Assembly (NCBI RefSeq): GCF_006442315.1
Contig: NZ_VFVY01000007.1
Span: 222,257 to 286,256 of the forward strand
Direction: 5' to 3'
Length of the DNA: 64,000 bases
From: Mesorhizobium sp. B2-3-4
GTDB taxonomy: Bacteria > Pseudomonadota > Alphaproteobacteria > Rhizobiales > Rhizobiaceae
Shown here: positions 50,289 through 62,869 of the stretch, piece after piece
Layout: each line of letters opens with the position of its first letter
How positions within the stretch are numbered: the stretch's first letter is position 1
Notes under the pieces: model-generated
Databases searched by the model: none
Told to the model about the DNA's origin: nothing
The model's input: only the letters and a program-made list of their open reading frames with translations
Made by a program: the position numbers and the translations under genes

Positions 50289-50467
50289 GACTCAGCGACA
50301 CGGTTTTCGCGTCCATTTTCTCACAAAGTGAATCTCTCGGAATCATAAGCACTTGCCAGTGAATCAACTCTCTGATTCTCTGCCCTAAAGCGTTTCCTGA
50401 TTTGAGTCGTTCGACGCGTTTTCAGCGTTTTCCGTCTGGGGGGCAACCTGCCGGGAGACTCGGACTC
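50289..50467. promoter_or_regulatory. cluster of eight GANTC (CcrM) sites upstream of ddlB-ftsQAZ
   Basis: GANTC sites begin at 50289, 50330, 50340, 50361, 50374, 50404, 50457 and 50463. That is eight in 179 bp, against roughly one per 290 bp expected at about 62% GC. The murB-ddlB gap (50219-50520) is otherwise non-coding. In Alphaproteobacteria CcrM methylates GANTC and ties transcription to chromosome replication. A methylation-sensitive promoter for ddlB-ftsQAZ is inferred. Confidence 0.7.
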
Positions 50468-50520
50468 AATGTTGCGGAGATCTTTGGGTTTTGGTCCGCC
50501 GCGAGAGGGGATGACGGGGA

Positions 50521-51447
50521 ATGAAGAGCAAGCATGTGGCTGTATTGCTGGGAGGTTTCTCGTCCGAGCGGCCCGTGTCCCTGTCTTCCGGAAAGGCTTG
50601 TGCCGATGCGCTTGAGCAGGAAGGCTATCAGGTCACCCGTGTCGATGTCGGGCGCGATGTCGGCTCGGTGCTTGCCGCGCTTCGGCCCGACGTCGCCTTC
50701 AATGCGCTGCATGGGCCTTTCGGCGAGGATGGCACCATCCAGGGCATCCTCGAATATCTCGGCATTCCCTACACCCATTCCGGGGTGCTCGCCTCGGCGC
50801 TCGCCATGAACAAGGAGCAGGCGAAGAAGGTCGTCAAATCGGTCGGCGTGCCCGTTGCCGAATCCAAGGTCGCCAATCGCTTCTCCATCCAGAACAAGCA
50901 TCCGATGAAGCCGCCCTATGTGGTCAAGCCGGTCAGTGAGGGGTCGAGCTTCGGCGTCGTCATCGTGTCGGAGGGGCAATCGCATCCGCCGCAGGTTGTC
51001 GGGTCGTCGGAGTGGAAATATGGCGATACCGTCATGGTCGAGCGCTACATCCATGGGCGCGAACTGACCTGTGCCGTCATGGGCGATGTGGCCCTCGGCG
51101 TCTGCGAGATCATCCCGACGGGGCATTCCTTCTACGATTACGATTCAAAATATGTCGCGGGCGGATCAAAACACGAATGCCCCGCAAAAGTTTCACCGAA
51201 TATTTACCAAAAAATACAGACACTGGCGCTCAAGGCTCACCAAGCTGTCGGCTGTCGGGGCGTTTCCCGGTCGGACTTCCGTTATGACGATCGTCACTCC
51301 GAAAATGGCGAAGTTGTATGGCTCGAGGTCAACACCCAGCCTGGCATGACGCCGACGTCTCTGGTGCCTGAAATCGCTGCCCAGGCCGGGCATTCGTTTG
51401 GTGATCTGTTGAGTTGGATGGTGGAGGACGCTTCGTGTCTGCGTTGA
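50521..51447 (+). CDS. ddlB: D-alanine:D-alanine ligase
   Basis: Makes D-Ala-D-Ala for MurF. The 308-residue ATP-grasp enzyme has [19 protein letters not shown] at the N-terminus, [35 protein letters not shown], the ATP-grasp loop [13 protein letters not shown], and the C-terminal [18 protein letters not shown]. Codons at about 51139-51215 are strongly A/T-ending (several TCA, AAA, ATA, ACA, GCA), unlike the rest of the gene. ATG 50521 follows GGGGA. The stop lies 13 nt inside ftsQ. Confidence 0.96.
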   Translation: MKSKHVAVLLGGFSSERPVSLSSGKACADALEQEGYQVTRVDVGRDVGSVLAALRPDVAFNALHGPFGEDGTIQGILEYLGIPYTHSGVLASALAMNKEQAKKVVKSVGVPVAESKVANRFSIQNKHPMKPPYVVKPVSEGSSFGVVIVSEGQSHPPQVVGSSEWKYGDTVMVERYIHGRELTCAVMGDVALGVCEIIPTGHSFYDYDSKYVAGGSKHECPAKVSPNIYQKIQTLALKAHQAVGCRGVSRSDFRYDDRHSENGEVVWLEVNTQPGMTPTSLVPEIAAQAGHSFGDLLSWMVEDASCLR

Positions 51448-52376
51448 AATGGGGACAGGGAAAGGTGAGGGGCGCGGCCGGGCCGTCGCTGTTCGGCCTG
51501 CCATTGTCGTTCGACCATTTCGTTCTGCCGCGCGTGCTTCGCCGCCCGGTCCGTATCTTCGCGCGCCTGTGCGATGGTGAATTCCAGGCGCCGCGATTCT
51601 CCGCCGCTGTCATGTCGTCGGTGCTGTTGGCCTCGAGCGGTGCCTATGGCTCCTATCTCGGCGGTCATGCCGACGGCATCATCCAGAGCATCACGGCGCG
51701 CACCGGCTTCGCCGTCGACCAGGTCAAGGTGGTCGGCAACCGCCAGACTTCGGAGATCGATATTCTCGACAGGCTCGAACTCGACGGCTGGACGTCGCTG
51801 ATCGGCTTCGATGCGGAAGCCGCGCGCGAGCGCATCGCGGGTTTGCCGTGGATCGAGGTCGCGGCGGTGCGCAAGGTCTATCCGCATACGCTGGAAGTGC
51901 GCGTCGAGGAGCGTGAGGCCTTCGCGCTCTGGCAGCAGGGCAGTGACCTTTCCGTCATCGAGAAGGACGGCGCCGTCATCGCGCCGTTCTCGGGTGGCAA
52001 GCAGGTTCTGCTGCCGTTGCTGATCGGTGCCGGCGCGCCCGCCACGGCGCCGGGCTTCATGGCCAAGATCGAACAATATCCAGACCTTGCCAGCCGCATC
52101 AAAGGCTATGTCCGTGTCGGTGAGCGGCGCTGGGACCTGAAGCTGGACAACGGCATCACCGTCAAGCTGCCCGAGGATGGCGAGGACCAGGCGCTGGCCG
52201 AACTCGTCAAGATGGATCACGACAAGGGGCTGTTGTCGCGCGACATCGCCGCCGTCGACATGCGTCTTTCCGACCGGCTGGTCGTGGAGTTGACGCCTGA
52301 GGCGGCAACCCAGCGCGAGGCCGCGCTCAACGAGAAACCAAAGACCCTCAAGCGCAAGCCGGAGACGAAGATATGA
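51435..52376 (+). CDS. ftsQ: cell division protein FtsQ
   Basis: A bitopic division protein that links FtsL/FtsB to the ring. The 313-residue chain has a cytoplasmic N-terminus, one membrane helix near residues 57-78 ([20 protein letters not shown]), a POTRA domain with [23 protein letters not shown], and the FtsQ domain ending [17 protein letters not shown]. The start is GTG 51435 with GGAGG 8 nt upstream, within the end of ddlB. It overlaps ftsA by 4 nt. Confidence 0.94.
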   Translation: MSALKWGQGKVRGAAGPSLFGLPLSFDHFVLPRVLRRPVRIFARLCDGEFQAPRFSAAVMSSVLLASSGAYGSYLGGHADGIIQSITARTGFAVDQVKVVGNRQTSEIDILDRLELDGWTSLIGFDAEAARERIAGLPWIEVAAVRKVYPHTLEVRVEEREAFALWQQGSDLSVIEKDGAVIAPFSGGKQVLLPLLIGAGAPATAPGFMAKIEQYPDLASRIKGYVRVGERRWDLKLDNGITVKLPEDGEDQALAELVKMDHDKGLLSRDIAAVDMRLSDRLVVELTPEAATQREAALNEKPKTLKRKPETKI

Positions 52377-53680
52377 GCTGGCTTGGCGGTTCTGGCGATG
52401 CCTCGTCGCGCCGGTCCGGCACCCTGACGGTGCTGGATGTCGGCTCGAACAAGGTCTGCTGCATGGTGGCCAAGCTCAAGCCGTGCGACGACGGCAAGCT
52501 TTTGCGCGGCCGCTCGCACCGGATCCAGGTGATCGGCATCGGCCATCAGAAATCCCAGGGCGTGAAGTCGGGCGTGGTCGTCGATCTCGACCGCGCCGAA
52601 CATGCCATCCGCCTGTCCGTCGACGCAGCCGAGCGCATGGCGGGGCTGACGGTCGATTCGCTGATCGTCAACATGACCGCCGGACGGCTGAAGAGCGAAG
52701 CCTTCTCGGCCACGATCAATCTTGGCGGCCACGAGGCCGACGAGGCCGATATCAAGCGCGTGCTCGGGGCCGGCGCCAAGCAGGCGCTGAAGGCCGAGCG
52801 CGAGGTGATCCATTCGTTGCCGGTGGGCTTCTCGCTCGATGCCGAGCGCGGCGTGCGCGATCCACGCGGCATGGTGGGCGACGCGCTTGGCGTCGACATG
52901 CATGTGCTGACGGGCGATGCCGCGCCGATGCGCAATCTGGAACTGTCCATCAACCGCTCGCACCTGTCGGTCGAGCGCATGGTGGCGACGCCCTATGCAA
53001 GCGGGCTGGCGGCACTTGTCGACGACGAGCTGGAACTGGGCGCCGCCTGTATCGACATGGGCGGCGGCACGACCACCATCTCGGTGTTTTCGGAAGGCAA
53101 GTTCGTCCATGGCGACGCAATCGCCATCGGCGGCAATCACGTGACGCTCGACATGGCCAAGGGGCTGTCGACATCGCTCGACGCTGCCGAGCGGCTGAAG
53201 GTGATGCACGGCTCAGCGTTGCCGGGCAGCGCCGACGACCGCGATCTGGTCTCGATCCAGCCGATCGGCGACGATGGCGACGTGCCGCTGCAGATACCGC
53301 GTTCGGTGATGACGCGCATCGTGCGCGCCCGCATCGACGAGACGCTCGAGCTGTTGCGCGACCGGCTGAACAAGTCGGGCTACGGCAATGCCGTTGGCAA
53401 GCGCGTCGTGCTCACCGGCGGCGCCAGCCAACTGGCCGGCCTGCCTGAGGCGGCGCGCCGCATTCTGGGACGCAATGTGCGCATCGGACGTCCCCTCGGC
53501 GTGGCGGGCTTGCCCGAGGCGGCGAAGGGACCGGCTTTCTCGGCCGCGGTCGGACTTCTGATCTATCCGCAGATGGCGAATTTCGAGAGCCATCCGGCGA
53601 AAGGCATTTCCGGTCTCAGGATGACCGGAACGGGCGGAAAACTGCATCGCATGAGTCAGTGGTTGAGAGACAGTTTCTAA
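52373..53680 (+). CDS. ftsA: cell division protein FtsA
   Basis: An actin-like ATPase that tethers FtsZ filaments to the membrane. The 435-residue protein has the phosphate-1 motif TVLDVGSNKVCCMVAKL, the SHI region GVVVDLDRAEHAIRLSVDAAERM, phosphate-2 AACIDMGGGTTTISVFSEG, and adenosine-motif VVLTGGASQLAGL. The C-terminal amphipathic membrane-targeting helix (MSQWLRDSF) is present. The N-terminus carries about ten extra residues over E. coli FtsA. ftsZ begins 66 nt downstream. Confidence 0.97.
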   Translation: MSWLGGSGDASSRRSGTLTVLDVGSNKVCCMVAKLKPCDDGKLLRGRSHRIQVIGIGHQKSQGVKSGVVVDLDRAEHAIRLSVDAAERMAGLTVDSLIVNMTAGRLKSEAFSATINLGGHEADEADIKRVLGAGAKQALKAEREVIHSLPVGFSLDAERGVRDPRGMVGDALGVDMHVLTGDAAPMRNLELSINRSHLSVERMVATPYASGLAALVDDELELGAACIDMGGGTTTISVFSEGKFVHGDAIAIGGNHVTLDMAKGLSTSLDAAERLKVMHGSALPGSADDRDLVSIQPIGDDGDVPLQIPRSVMTRIVRARIDETLELLRDRLNKSGYGNAVGKRVVLTGGASQLAGLPEAARRILGRNVRIGRPLGVAGLPEAAKGPAFSAAVGLLIYPQMANFESHPAKGISGLRMTGTGGKLHRMSQWLRDSF

Positions 53681-53746
53681 TTGACGGGGACAGCCCCATA
53701 GGCGGCCGCGGCGGCGAAGCGGCGTGAAAGGCAAAGGACGGAGACA

Positions 53747-55435
53747 ATGACCATCAATCTGCAGAAGCCGGACATCACCGAGCTGAAGCCGCGCATCACC
53801 GTGTTCGGTGTCGGCGGCGGCGGCGGCAATGCCGTGAACAACATGATCACCGCCGGTCTGCGCGGTGTCGAGTTCGTGGTGGCCAACACCGACGCGCAGG
53901 CGCTGACCATGTCGAAGGCCGACCGGCTGATCCAGCTCGGCGCGCATGTCACCGAGGGGCTCGGTGCCGGTTCGCAGCCGGAAGTCGGCCGTGCGGCGGC
54001 TGAAGAGTGCATCGATGAGATCATCGACCACCTGTCCAACACCCATATGTGCTTCGTCACCGCCGGCATGGGCGGCGGCACCGGCACGGGCGCTGCTCCG
54101 GTGGTGGCGCGCGCCGCGCGCGAAAAGGGTATCCTGACCGTCGGCGTCGTCACCAAGCCGTTCCATTTCGAAGGCGCGCGACGCATGAAGACAGCGGACC
54201 TCGGCATCGAGGAGCTGCAGAAGTGCGTCGACACGCTGATCGTCATCCCCAACCAGAACCTGTTCCGGCTGGCCAATGACAAGACCACCTTCGCCGATGC
54301 CTTCGCGATGGCCGACCAGGTGCTCTACTCCGGCGTCGCCTGCATCACCGACCTGATGGTCAAGGAAGGCCTGATCAATCTCGACTTCGCCGACGTGCGT
54401 TCGGTGATGCGCGAGATGGGCAAGGCGATGATGGGCACCGGCGAAGCTTCGGGCGAGGGCCGCGCAATGGCCGCCGCGGAAGCCGCGATCGCCAATCCGC
54501 TGCTCGACGAGACCTCGATGAAGGGCGCCAAGGGCCTGCTGATCTCGATCACCGGCGGCCGCGACCTGACCCTGTTCGAAGTCGACGAAGCGGCGACCCG
54601 CATCCGCGAGGAAGTCGACCAGGACGCCAACATCATCCTGGGCGCCACGTTCGACGAGGAACTCGAGGGTGTCATCCGCGTCTCGGTGGTCGCGACCGGC
54701 ATCGACAAGTCGGCGGCTGAAATCGCCGCCGCGCCGATCTCGATCCGCACCGCGCCGCAGAAGCCGGCCGCCCGTCCGGCCGTTGCGGCGGTGGAAAGCC
54801 GCCCGGCGCCGGTCCAGCAGCAGGCTGTCTACGAGCCGCGTGCCGTCGATCCGGTGGCGGAAGCGATCCAGTTGGCCGAAGCAAACGCCGCCGCCATGGC
54901 TCAGCCGCGCCCGGCACCCGTTGCCCATGCGGACGATTTCCGCCCGCAGAGCAAGATCTTCCAGGCGCCGCCCGCGCAGCAGCAGCCGATGCCCCAGCCT
55001 GTCGTCCAGCAGATGATGCAGCCGGCTCCGCAGCCGCGCGAAATGCTGCGCGAGGTCCCGCAGCCGGTGGCGATGGCGCCGCAGCGCATGCCGCGCGTCG
55101 AGGACTTCCCGCCGGTCGTGAAGGCCGAGGTTGATGCCAAGAGCCGCCCGGCTGACCATGAGAACAGCGGGCCGATGGGCCTGCTGAAGCGCCTGACCAA
55201 TGGCCTGACCCGCCGCGAGGAAGAGCCTGCACGGCTGCAGCCGGCGCAGCCGCGCGAACCCAAGCTGCGCCAGGCCGCGCCGGAAGTGCGCCGCCTTGCC
55301 AGCCAGGACGCACAGCTCTACGCGCCGCGCCGCGGCCAGCTGGACGACCAGGGCCGCTTGACGCCGCAGGTGAGGGCGACTCAGGACGACGACCAGCTGG
55401 AGATTCCGGCCTTCCTGCGCCGCCAGGCCAACTGA
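53747..55435 (+). CDS. ftsZ: tubulin-like cell division protein FtsZ
   Basis: The GTPase that forms the Z-ring. Of 562 residues, the first about 320 are the tubulin-like core, with [18 protein letters not shown], the tubulin signature [13 protein letters not shown] and the T7 loop [11 protein letters not shown]. Residues about 320-545 are a long Pro/Gln/Ala-rich disordered linker. The conserved C-terminal tail reads [12 protein letters not shown] and should bind FtsA and other partners. The long linker is typical of Rhizobiales ftsZ1. GGAG precedes the ATG. Confidence 0.98.
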   Translation: MTINLQKPDITELKPRITVFGVGGGGGNAVNNMITAGLRGVEFVVANTDAQALTMSKADRLIQLGAHVTEGLGAGSQPEVGRAAAEECIDEIIDHLSNTHMCFVTAGMGGGTGTGAAPVVARAAREKGILTVGVVTKPFHFEGARRMKTADLGIEELQKCVDTLIVIPNQNLFRLANDKTTFADAFAMADQVLYSGVACITDLMVKEGLINLDFADVRSVMREMGKAMMGTGEASGEGRAMAAAEAAIANPLLDETSMKGAKGLLISITGGRDLTLFEVDEAATRIREEVDQDANIILGATFDEELEGVIRVSVVATGIDKSAAEIAAAPISIRTAPQKPAARPAVAAVESRPAPVQQQAVYEPRAVDPVAEAIQLAEANAAAMAQPRPAPVAHADDFRPQSKIFQAPPAQQQPMPQPVVQQMMQPAPQPREMLREVPQPVAMAPQRMPRVEDFPPVVKAEVDAKSRPADHENSGPMGLLKRLTNGLTRREEEPARLQPAQPREPKLRQAAPEVRRLASQDAQLYAPRRGQLDDQGRLTPQVRATQDDDQLEIPAFLRRQAN

Positions 55436-55458
55436 GCGGTTAACGGACTGTAACAATT

Positions 55459-55494
55459 GTTAACAGGCAGGCAAGAGATTGCTTGCCTGTTAAC
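55459..55494 (+). terminator. hairpin after ftsZ
   Basis: GTTAACAGGCA at 55459 and TGCCTGTTAAC at 55484 form an 11-bp outer stem; an inner GGCAAG/CTTGCC pairing is an alternative. It begins 24 nt after the ftsZ stop and is followed by GTTTAAAG. It probably ends the ftsQAZ transcript. The rest of the gap to lpxC (279 bp in all) shows one GANTC site and no gene. Confidence 0.6.
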
Positions 55495-55714
55495 GTTTAA
55501 AGCGCTGCATAATCAATCGGTTATGATGCCGTACATGTTCCAGTTCGCGGTTACAGAGAGTAAGAAACCGTGATTTGGAGTCTCCCTGCCGGGACATTAT
55601 CTTCGCTGCCTACCATAGTCGGTTTGCTGGGATTTCGGGGAAGTGGCCCTGCCTGCCGATTTAACAAGAGCCGCGCCCTCGGGCTGGAGAAGCGGACCTA
55701 GGCAGTACGGGCTT

Positions 55715-56665
55715 ATGGGGATTGTCTTGCAAGACCATCAGACGACAGTGAAGACGCGCGCGTCGCTTACAGGCACCGGCGTTCACAGCGGCAAAGAAGT
55801 TTCCATCAGTTTCCTCCCCGCGGATGCCGATACCGGCATCGTGTTCCAGCTTCTCAATGACGAGGGGCAGAGCCGCGAGTTTCGCGCCCTGTTCTCCGAG
55901 ATCGGCGCCACCGACCTTTGCACCATGCTTGGCGATCCCTCGGGCGAGCACATCGCCACCGTGGAGCACATCATGGCGGCGCTGTTCGGGCTCGGCATCG
56001 ACAATGTCGTGATCGAGATCGACGGCCATGAGGTTCCCATCCTCGACGGCAGCGCCATGGCCTTCGTGGAGGCCATCGACCAGGCCGGCATCGAGACGCT
56101 GGCCGTCAAGCGCCGCTATATCAGGGTGGTCAAGCCTGTCCGTATCGAGAACGGCGCTTCCTGGGCCGAGTTCCGGCCTTATGACGGCACCCGCTTCGAA
56201 GTCGAGATCGATTTCGAAAGCCCGGCCATCGGCCGCCAGCTTTTCGCATCCGACATCAATGCCGACATTTTCCGCCGCGACATCGCGCGCGCCCGCACCT
56301 TCGGTTTCATGAAGGATGTCGAGCGGCTCTGGGCCGCCGGCTATGCGCTGGGGTCCTCGCTGGAAAATTCACTGGTGATCGGCGACGACAACCGCGTCAT
56401 CAACATGGGCGGCCTGCGCTATCCCAACGAATTCGTGCGCCACAAGACGCTCGACGCCATGGGCGACCTGGCGCTGGCCGGCGCCCGCTTCATCGGCTGT
56501 TTCCGTTCCTATCGCGGCGGGCACCGGCTGAACGCCGCGGCGCTGCGGCGCCTGCTGTCGGACCGCACCGCCTTCGAGATCGTCGAGACGACACGCCGCG
56601 AGCGCGGCCGCGCCGCCGAGATGAACGCCGTCAACGCACCGCTCTACGCACCCTGGATGATCTGA
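55715..56665 (+). CDS. lpxC: UDP-3-O-acyl-N-acetylglucosamine deacetylase
   Basis: The zinc deacetylase of the first committed step in lipid A synthesis. The 316-residue protein starts MGIVLQDHQTTVKTRASLTGTGVHSG. Zinc ligands are His in ATVEHIMAALFGLGIDN and His/Asp in RHKTLDAMGDLALAG. The catalytic base/acid region VPILDGSAMAFVEAI and the C-terminal GHRLNAAALRRLL are intact. ATG 55715 is chosen for the family-typical N-terminus; 24 upstream codons are open but not LpxC-like. Confidence 0.96.
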   Translation: MGIVLQDHQTTVKTRASLTGTGVHSGKEVSISFLPADADTGIVFQLLNDEGQSREFRALFSEIGATDLCTMLGDPSGEHIATVEHIMAALFGLGIDNVVIEIDGHEVPILDGSAMAFVEAIDQAGIETLAVKRRYIRVVKPVRIENGASWAEFRPYDGTRFEVEIDFESPAIGRQLFASDINADIFRRDIARARTFGFMKDVERLWAAGYALGSSLENSLVIGDDNRVINMGGLRYPNEFVRHKTLDAMGDLALAGARFIGCFRSYRGGHRLNAAALRRLLSDRTAFEIVETTRRERGRAAEMNAVNAPLYAPWMI

Positions 56666-56901
56666 TTTCCCATCTCAGGGCGCTCGCGGTCCGATATCGT
56701 TGCGAATGCCTGCATATTTTCGATACCGTGCGCCGTTTTTGCGCTTTGTTATGGCTCGCTAATGTTGCATGATTGCATCAGTAGGCGACCAAATCGTATT
56801 GCCGGCCGAGTGGCGCGAACCCGCCACAAAAATGTGCGATTGGCTAGACATAGCGTTGCCGGGCAAGACGGTTATGGTTTATGGCTGCTGCCGTCGATTA
56901 G

Positions 56902-56949
56902 TGCATGTTCGCCTGGAAGTGGGGACCAGTTTTGGGAGAACTGCATGCA
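56902..56949 (-). repeat. 48-bp intergenic palindromic repeat, copy A (bamD upstream)
   Basis: Its reverse complement opens TGCATG and shares a TCCCAAAAC core and a closing CATGCA with copy B at 58017-58062, matching along the full length with about a dozen differences. It ends 39 bp before bamD. The remainder of the 323-bp lpxC-bamD gap (56666-56988) shows no gene I can support. Confidence 0.75.
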
Positions 56950-56988
56950 ACGAGCACTAAAATAACGCCGAAAGGGCGGAATCCAATC

Positions 56989-57858
56989 ATGTTCTTCACG
57001 CGACTCGGTCAATCGAAGGCGCCACGGCGGTCTGTTTTCCTGGCGCTTTCGGTGGTTGTTCCATCGCTCTTTCTGTCGGCCTGCATGTCGTCCGAGAAAG
57101 ATATCGACCTGTCGACCTATGTCGACCAGACCGAACCGGCCGACGTTCTCTACAATCAGGGCCTGGCCAACATGAATGCCGGACGCCTGGATGAGGCGAG
57201 CAAGAAGTTCGACGCGGTCGACCGCCAGCACCCCTATTCGGAATGGGCCCGCAAATCGATGGTGATGGGCGCCTTCGCCGACTACCGCAAGGGCAGCTAC
57301 GACGACGCGATCCAGTCGGCGAAGCGCTATCTGGCCCTCTATCCGTCGACGGACGACGCCGCCTATGCCCAGTACATCATCGGTCTCAGCTATTATCGTC
57401 AGATCAAGGACGTGACGCAGGACCAGAAGGAAGCACGCCAGACCTTGCAGACGATGCAGGATCTGGTCACGCGCTGGCCGAATTCGGAATATGTGGACGA
57501 CGCCAAGGAGAAGATGCGTTTCGCCAACGACCAGCTCGCCGGCAAGGAAATGCAGATTGGCCGCTACTATCTGGAGCGGCGCGAATACATCGCCGCCGTC
57601 AAGCGCTTCCGCACCGTGGTCGAAAGCTATTCCAACACCCGCCATGTCGAGGAAGCGCTCGCCCGCCTCACCGAAAGCTATTACGCGATGGGGTTGACCT
57701 CGGAGGCCCAGACAGCCGCCGCGGTGCTCGGCACCAACTATCCGGACAGCCCGTGGTACAAGGATTCCTACAAGCTGCTGCAGAGCAACGGCCTGGCACC
57801 GCGCGAAAACGCCGGATCGTGGATATCCAAGGCGGGCAAGCTGATCACCGGCGCCTGA
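56989..57858 (+). CDS. bamD: outer membrane assembly lipoprotein BamD
   Basis: A subunit of the BAM complex that inserts beta-barrel proteins in the outer membrane. The 289-residue lipoprotein has a signal peptide ending in FLSAC (Cys about 34), then five TPR-like repeats: [104 protein letters not shown], and [15 protein letters not shown]. Its place between lpxC and recN is the usual alphaproteobacterial order. ATG 56989 gives a 34-residue lead to the lipobox, slightly long. Confidence 0.95.
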   Translation: MFFTRLGQSKAPRRSVFLALSVVVPSLFLSACMSSEKDIDLSTYVDQTEPADVLYNQGLANMNAGRLDEASKKFDAVDRQHPYSEWARKSMVMGAFADYRKGSYDDAIQSAKRYLALYPSTDDAAYAQYIIGLSYYRQIKDVTQDQKEARQTLQTMQDLVTRWPNSEYVDDAKEKMRFANDQLAGKEMQIGRYYLERREYIAAVKRFRTVVESYSNTRHVEEALARLTESYYAMGLTSEAQTAAAVLGTNYPDSPWYKDSYKLLQSNGLAPRENAGSWISKAGKLITGA

Positions 57859-57961
57859 CCGCGAGAGCGCGCCGCCGCGGCGCGCTTTTTCGGATTGATC
57901 CGAAGCTCAAACAAAAAGATAGTGCGGCGCTGCGACTCCATCGTCGGGGTGCCGCTTTTTG

Positions 57962-57999
57962 AAGCGCGTCGTGCTTGAACGGATCCATGCGACGCGCTT
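57962..57999. repeat. inverted repeat AAGCGCGTCG...CGACGCGCTT
   Basis: Perfect 10-bp arms at 57962-57971 and 57990-57999 enclose 18 nt, about 100 bp after bamD. With the copy-B repeat 18 bp further on, it forms a composite intergenic element of the type frequent in Mesorhizobium-like genomes (from memory). It may end bamD transcripts. Confidence 0.65.
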
Positions 58000-58016
58000 T
58001 AAGTCTTTTGCTTTTG

Positions 58017-58062
58017 TGCATGTCGTTGTCCCAAAACCGGGTCCACCTTTGGGCGGCATGCA
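58017..58062 (+). repeat. 46-bp intergenic palindromic repeat, copy B (recN leader)
   Basis: Outer arms TGCATG/CATGCA and inner arms CCCAAA/TTTGGG make a nested imperfect hairpin ending 16 nt before the recN ATG. It is the same element as copy A in opposite orientation, so the two flank bamD as inverted repeats. Confidence 0.75.
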
Positions 58063-58078
58063 ATAGGTCCGGGTTCCG

Positions 58079-59752
58079 ATGCTTTCCAGACTGTCGATCC
58101 GCGATATCGTCCTGATCGAGAAGCTGGACATCGACTTCCAGCCGGGCCTTTCAGTGCTGACCGGCGAAACCGGCGCCGGCAAATCCATCCTGCTCGATGC
58201 ACTGTCGCTGGCGCTCGGCGCGCGCGGCGACGCCTCGCTGGTGCGCCATGGCGCTACCCAGGGGCAGGTGATTGCCGTGTTCGACGTGCCGCGCAACCAT
58301 CCCGTGCGCGCCCTGCTTGCCGAAAACGCCATCGAGGACGATGGCGACGTGATCCTGCGCCGTGTCCAGACGGCGGACGGGCGCACGCGTGTCTTCGTCA
58401 ACGACCAGCCCTCCAGCGTGACGCTGATGCGCGATGTCGGACGGGCGCTGGTCGAGATCCATGGCCAGCATGATGAGCGCGCCCTGGTCGATCCCGGCGC
58501 CCACCGCGACGTGCTCGACGCTTTCGGCGGCCATCTGGGCGCCGTTCGTTCGACGGGGGAGGCTTGGCGGCACTGGCGCGCCTGCGAGCAGGAGCTGACA
58601 CGCCACCGCGCCAAGGTGGCGGCCGCCGCACGGGAAGCCGACTATCTGCGCGCCGCGGTCACCGAGCTGAGTAAGCTCGATCCGCAGCCTGGCGAGGAGA
58701 CGGAGCTTGCCGAACTGCGCGCCCACATGATGCGCGCCGAGAAGATCGCTTCGGAAATCCACGATGCGCAGGACGTGCTGTCGGGCCCGTCCTCGCCCTT
58801 GCCGCAGCTTGCCAGCCTGCTGAGGCGGCTGCAGCGCAAGGCGGGCGAGGCGCCGGGATTGCTGGACGACGTGGTCAAGTCGCTCGATGAAGCGATGCTT
58901 TCGCTCGATGCGGCGCAGTCGGGCGTCGAGGCCGCGCTGCGTGCCACCGAATATGACCCGCAACGGCTAGAAAAGGCCGAGGAGCGGCTGTTTTCGCTGC
59001 GTGCGGCCTCGCGCAAGCACAGTGTCGCCGTCGATGACCTGGCACAGTTGCGCGACACGATGGTTGCCGATCTCGCCGATCTCGATGCCGGCGAGGAGCG
59101 CCTGCATGGGCTGGAAGAACAGGCTGGCGCCGCGCGCGAAGCCTATGACATCGCCGCCGCACAGCTGTCGTCGCTTCGCCATGGCGCGGCCGCGGGTCTG
59201 ACCAAGGCCGTCATGGCCGAATTGCCGGCGCTGAAGCTCGAACGCGCCGCCTTCATCGTCGAGATGAAGAGCGAGGCCGAGACGCGCATGGAGGAAGGCA
59301 TCGACCAGATCGAGTTCTGGGTGCGCACCAATCCCGGCACACGACCCGGACCGATGATGAAGGTCGCATCCGGCGGCGAGCTGTCGCGTTTCCTGCTGGC
59401 GCTGAAAGTGGCGCTCGCCGACCGAGGCTCGGCGCCGACACTGGTTTTCGACGAGATCGACACCGGCGTCGGCGGCGCGGTGGCCGACGCGATCGGCCAG
59501 CGGCTGGCGCGGCTGTCGAAGCGCGTGCAGGTGCTCTCGGTCACCCACGCGCCGCAGGTGGCGGCGCGCGCGGCAACGCATTTCCTGATCTCCAAATCAG
59601 GCAGTACCGACCGTGTGGCGACCGGAATCGCCGAGATGGACCGGCCGGCGCGCCAGGAAGAAATCGCCCGCATGCTGGCAGGCGCTACGATCACCGACGA
59701 GGCGCGCGCCGCCGCCGAGCGGTTGCTGCGCGAGAACACGAACGCGGCATGA
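58079..59752 (+). CDS. recN: DNA repair protein RecN
   Basis: An SMC-like ATPase acting at double-strand breaks in recombinational repair. The 557-residue protein starts MLSRLSIRDIVLIEKLDIDF and has Walker A LTGETGAGKSILLDALSLALG, a central coiled-coil-rich part from about residue 160 to 370, the signature VASGGELSRFLLALK and Walker B LVFDEIDTGVGGAVADAIG. Length and motifs are typical. The leader between the repeat and ATG is only 16 nt. No LexA box was seen. Confidence 0.96.
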   Translation: MLSRLSIRDIVLIEKLDIDFQPGLSVLTGETGAGKSILLDALSLALGARGDASLVRHGATQGQVIAVFDVPRNHPVRALLAENAIEDDGDVILRRVQTADGRTRVFVNDQPSSVTLMRDVGRALVEIHGQHDERALVDPGAHRDVLDAFGGHLGAVRSTGEAWRHWRACEQELTRHRAKVAAAAREADYLRAAVTELSKLDPQPGEETELAELRAHMMRAEKIASEIHDAQDVLSGPSSPLPQLASLLRRLQRKAGEAPGLLDDVVKSLDEAMLSLDAAQSGVEAALRATEYDPQRLEKAEERLFSLRAASRKHSVAVDDLAQLRDTMVADLADLDAGEERLHGLEEQAGAAREAYDIAAAQLSSLRHGAAAGLTKAVMAELPALKLERAAFIVEMKSEAETRMEEGIDQIEFWVRTNPGTRPGPMMKVASGGELSRFLLALKVALADRGSAPTLVFDEIDTGVGGAVADAIGQRLARLSKRVQVLSVTHAPQVAARAATHFLISKSGSTDRVATGIAEMDRPARQEEIARMLAGATITDEARAAAERLLRENTNAA

Positions 59753-59826
59753 GACCATCGGGTCATGATCCGAGTCAGGATATGGCTCCATCCTGCTGTT
59801 CAGGAATGATTTTCCCAAAATCCTGA

Positions 59827-62759
<2,933 letters not shown>

Positions 62760-62869
62760 GCTTCCAGGCAAGTGCTCCACGATCATTTCCGCTGATCGTT
62801 TGGCTCAAGCGAATTCGTGTGACAAGCCCGGCGGTGCTTCCTACATCAGCCCTCTGATTGGGGAGAGAC

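Noticed and set aside
50239..50331. A 30-codon frame starting in the loop of the post-murB hairpin
   Set aside because: There is no ribosome site, the start sits in the hairpin, and the peptide is highly basic without structure; it is likely chance.
53213..55456. A 747-codon minus-strand frame opposite ftsA/ftsZ
   Set aside because: It is Arg/Leu/His-rich shadow translation with no domain; ftsZ and ftsA explain the region.
55440..55500. TTAAC motifs suggesting CtrA binding after ftsZ
   Set aside because: The spacings between TTAA cores are 3 and 16 nt, not the 7 nt of the CtrA consensus; several belong to the terminator hairpin.
56762..56965. A 67-codon frame between lpxC and bamD
   Set aside because: It crosses the intergenic repeat copy, has no ribosome site, and its composition is not protein-like.
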